A stretch of 64,000 nucleotides of DNA, from NCBI GenBank assembly GCA_003104975.1, contig PQAM01000019.1, forward strand, positions 94,001 through 158,000, read 5' to 3'. The stretch's first letter is position 1; every line of letters starts with the position of its first letter. A model generated the notes under the pieces. That model was not told where the DNA came from and did no database searches. It saw only the letters and a program-made list of their open reading frames with translations. The stretch is from Candidatus Methylomirabilota bacterium (lineage in GTDB: Bacteria > Methylomirabilota > Methylomirabilia > Methylomirabilales > Methylomirabilaceae). The translations under genes and the position numbers were made by a program. Positions 62,366-64,000 of the stretch are shown in pieces.

Positions 62366-63406
62366 ATGCGGACACATGAACTGACTCCACGGGAGCGTCA
62401 GGTCCTGAAGGTGATTATCCATGACTATATCACCTCCGGGGAGCCTGTCGGGTCCCGAAGCATCGCGAGACACCACCTGGGCCACCTCAGCCCTGCCACC
62501 ATCCGCAACGTGATGGCGGATCTGGAGGAGGAAGGCTATCTCTCTCAACCGCACGCGTCGGCCGGCAGGATCCCAACCGATTCCGGGTATCGCTTGTACG
62601 TCGACAGTCTCATGCAGCGTCCTCGATTGTCGAGGGTCGAGGAAAGTCGGATCGAACAGGGAATCCGTCCTAGCCGCGGTCAGGCCGAGGAGCTGGTGCA
62701 GGGGGTCAGCCGAATCCTTTCCGATTTGTCGCGATACGCATCGGTCGTGCTTGCGCCGAGATTTGCACAGAATACGTGGCGGCGCATCAATTTTGTCCAC
62801 CTGAACCGGGAGCGGATTCTGGTGGTCCTGATGGCCGATTCCGGACTCGTTCAGCAGAAGGTGATTGCCATCGACGAGCTGATCGAGCAGCCGGGACTGG
62901 ATCGGATCTCCAACTATCTGAACAGTGTTTTGGGCGGGGTGACCCTTCACGAGGTCAGAAACCGGATCATTGCGCGAATGGCCGAGGAGCGCGATGAGTT
63001 TAACCGCCTGATGCAGCGGGCACTGGAGCTCAGCAATAAGACGCTGGAGGGTGAGGAAGAACAGGTCTATATCGGAGGGGCGGCCAACATCGCGCATCAG
63101 CCGGAGTTTGCCGACATCAACAAGATGAAGCATATCTTCGCAGCCTTTGAGGAAAAATCAAAGCTGGTGAAGATTCTTGATCAATGCCTGACCTATGAGG
63201 GGTTGCGGGTAATTATCGGTCGAGAGAGTGAGATGAGGGAGATGCGCGACCTCAGCCTGATTGCCTCGCCGTATAAGAGCGGGGATCATGTTATTGGCGT
63301 ACTCGGCATCGTTGGACCGAAACGGATCGCTTATGACCGCATGGTGGCCCTTGTCGATTGTACGGCCAGGGTTGTGAGCAAGCTGCTGACAGAGGCGGAT
63401 GTATAG
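62366..63406 (+). CDS. hrcA: Heat-inducible transcription repressor HrcA
   Basis: Repressor of class I heat-shock genes acting at CIRCE. N-terminal winged helix (LTPRERQVLKVIIHDYITSG, SRSIARHHLGHLSPATIRNV), GYLSQPHASAGRIPTDSGYR, then the GAF-like dimerisation region with ELIEQPGLDRISNYLNS and the C-terminal DHVIGVLGIVGPKRIAYDR. 346 residues. ATG 62366 gives the canonical MRTHELTPRERQ start; an in-frame ATG at 62303 would lie inside CIRCE and is rejected. grpE follows after 55 bases, so it heads an hrcA-grpE(-dnaK-dnaJ) operon. Confidence 0.97.
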   Translation: MRTHELTPRERQVLKVIIHDYITSGEPVGSRSIARHHLGHLSPATIRNVMADLEEEGYLSQPHASAGRIPTDSGYRLYVDSLMQRPRLSRVEESRIEQGIRPSRGQAEELVQGVSRILSDLSRYASVVLAPRFAQNTWRRINFVHLNRERILVVLMADSGLVQQKVIAIDELIEQPGLDRISNYLNSVLGGVTLHEVRNRIIARMAEERDEFNRLMQRALELSNKTLEGEEEQVYIGGAANIAHQPEFADINKMKHIFAAFEEKSKLVKILDQCLTYEGLRVIIGRESEMREMRDLSLIASPYKSGDHVIGVLGIVGPKRIAYDRMVALVDCTARVVSKLLTEADV

Positions 63407-63461
63407 TTCCGGCGGATAGCCTGCCGACTCTGTCGTTGAACAGATAGGAGTCGATCGGACC

Positions 63462-64000
63462 ATGAATCAGGAAAATCAAGACGTCACAGCACCGACAAGC
63501 GGTACCGTTCATGAGGGTCCCGCCGCCCCCACAACCGAGCTGGAGGCGATGATCGGCAAGCTGCAGGCCGAACTTAAGGAACGGACTGCGGAGGTGGATG
63601 CCCTCAATGACCGTCTCCTTCGCGTGCACGCGGAGTTTGAGAACTACAAGAAGCGGGCATCCCGGGAGCGAAGTGAGTTTGTGAGATTCGCGAACGAAGG
63701 GCTGATTCTTGAACTGCTGCCTGTGGTGGACAGCCTGGAACATGCGGTCGCGACGGCGCGTGTCGGCAGCGACGTCCAAGGTCTTGCAGAGGGGGTCGAT
63801 ATTATTCTTCGGCTCTTCCTGACGACCCTGGAAAAGGTCGGGGTTAAACCGATCGAGGCATTGGGCCGTGAGTTCGATCCGAACTTCCATCAGGCTGTGG
63901 CTCAGACAGAGTCGACGGATGGTCGCGACAATATCGCCGTCGAGGAGATTCGAAAAGGGTACCTCCTGGAAGGGCGCCTGTTGCGGCCGGCGATGGTGAA
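63462..64000 (+). CDS. grpE: Nucleotide exchange factor GrpE (cut by window end)
   Basis: Co-chaperone releasing ADP from DnaK. An acidic, disordered N-terminus is followed by a long helix (ELEAMIGKLQAELKERTAEV, HAEFENYKKRASRERSEF) and the head with VVDSLEHAVATA, GVKPIEALGREFDPNFHQAV and the start of GYLLEGRLLRPAMVK. 179 codons are visible and the last few residues are missing. The ATG has TAGGAG ~14 bases upstream. dnaK is expected next, outside the window. Confidence 0.96.
   Translation, partial: MNQENQDVTAPTSGTVHEGPAAPTTELEAMIGKLQAELKERTAEVDALNDRLLRVHAEFENYKKRASRERSEFVRFANEGLILELLPVVDSLEHAVATARVGSDVQGLAEGVDIILRLFLTTLEKVGVKPIEALGREFDPNFHQAVAQTESTDGRDNIAVEEIRKGYLLEGRLLRPAMV

Overview
This is a high-GC (roughly 60 % by eye) bacterial chromosome window from a Gram-negative-type organism that builds meso-diaminopimelate peptidoglycan. 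The gene set suggests a deep-branching, non-proteobacterial lineage. It has a lysA-dapF-dapA-dapB-dapL cluster using the LL-DAP aminotransferase route, a large mra/dcw cluster, an hrcA-grpE operon behind a CIRCE element, and RqcH. NC10 (Candidatus Methylomirabilis-like) is my best guess, but nothing here proves it. I saw no rRNA, tRNA or CRISPR array.

Layout. (1) 1-5450 is an accessory island read almost entirely on the minus strand. It holds toxin-antitoxin modules and fragments (RelE/XRE, HigA-like, HigB-HigA, DUF2283, UPF0158, DUF4160-DUF2442), an HsdR-N-like nuclease protein and dispersed repeats. One antitoxin copy is interrupted by an amber codon. (2) 5.7-15.6 kb is a housekeeping block: uvrA, rqcH, ppx/gppA, an HNH nuclease, uvrB, a cold-shock protein and a divergent PAS histidine kinase. 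(3) 15.7-25.2 kb is biosynthetic: lysine/DAP (lysA, dapF, dapA, dapB, an FAH-family gene, dapL), then folK, a deoxynucleoside kinase, panB and panC. (4) 25.2-44.8 kb is the division and cell-wall cluster: mraZ, rsmH, ftsL, ftsI, murE, an alpha/beta hydrolase, a membrane-anchored MurF-like ligase, ddl, mraY, murD, ftsW, murG, murC, murB, ftsQ, ftsA, ftsZ. A promoter and three spaced TGGNA MraZ boxes lie upstream. (5) 44.8-55.2 kb is mixed: zinc ribbon, yggS, an MntA/HepT pair, a MITE-like element, a decayed secreted-protein gene, a DUF4143 ATPase, an IclR regulator, a truncated FNT channel gene abutting a P-type ATPase, DUF488, a DJ-1/PfpI protein and a SHOCT protein. (6) 55.2-64 kb is housekeeping again: PAP2 phosphatase, ArnT/PMT-like glycosyltransferase, polyprenyl synthase, lepA, lepB, hemW, then hrcA and grpE (cut by the window end).

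The pathways fit together. The dap genes supply meso-DAP for MurE, whose DNPR motif is the DAP-specific type. Ddl supplies D-Ala-D-Ala to the MurF-like ligase, MraY and MurG finish lipid II, FtsW/FtsI polymerise it at the FtsZ/FtsA ring, and the polyprenyl synthase and PAP2 enzymes may serve carrier-lipid supply.

The most unusual signal is not a gene. Many spacers in the housekeeping operons carry degenerate tandem arrays with an exact 7-base period, for example (CCTTCAG)4, (CTACCCC)3, GGGTGTA-type, AGTTTTN-type and GTGTCGA-type. Several sit as inverted arms that can fold. Some run into genes: the first ~28 codons of hemW are written by an 11-unit array, the MurG tail contains one, and the murC and dapF stop codons fall inside or at the edge of one. 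These look like heptanucleotide STRR-type repeats acting as spacer-filling, gene-end-remodelling DNA.
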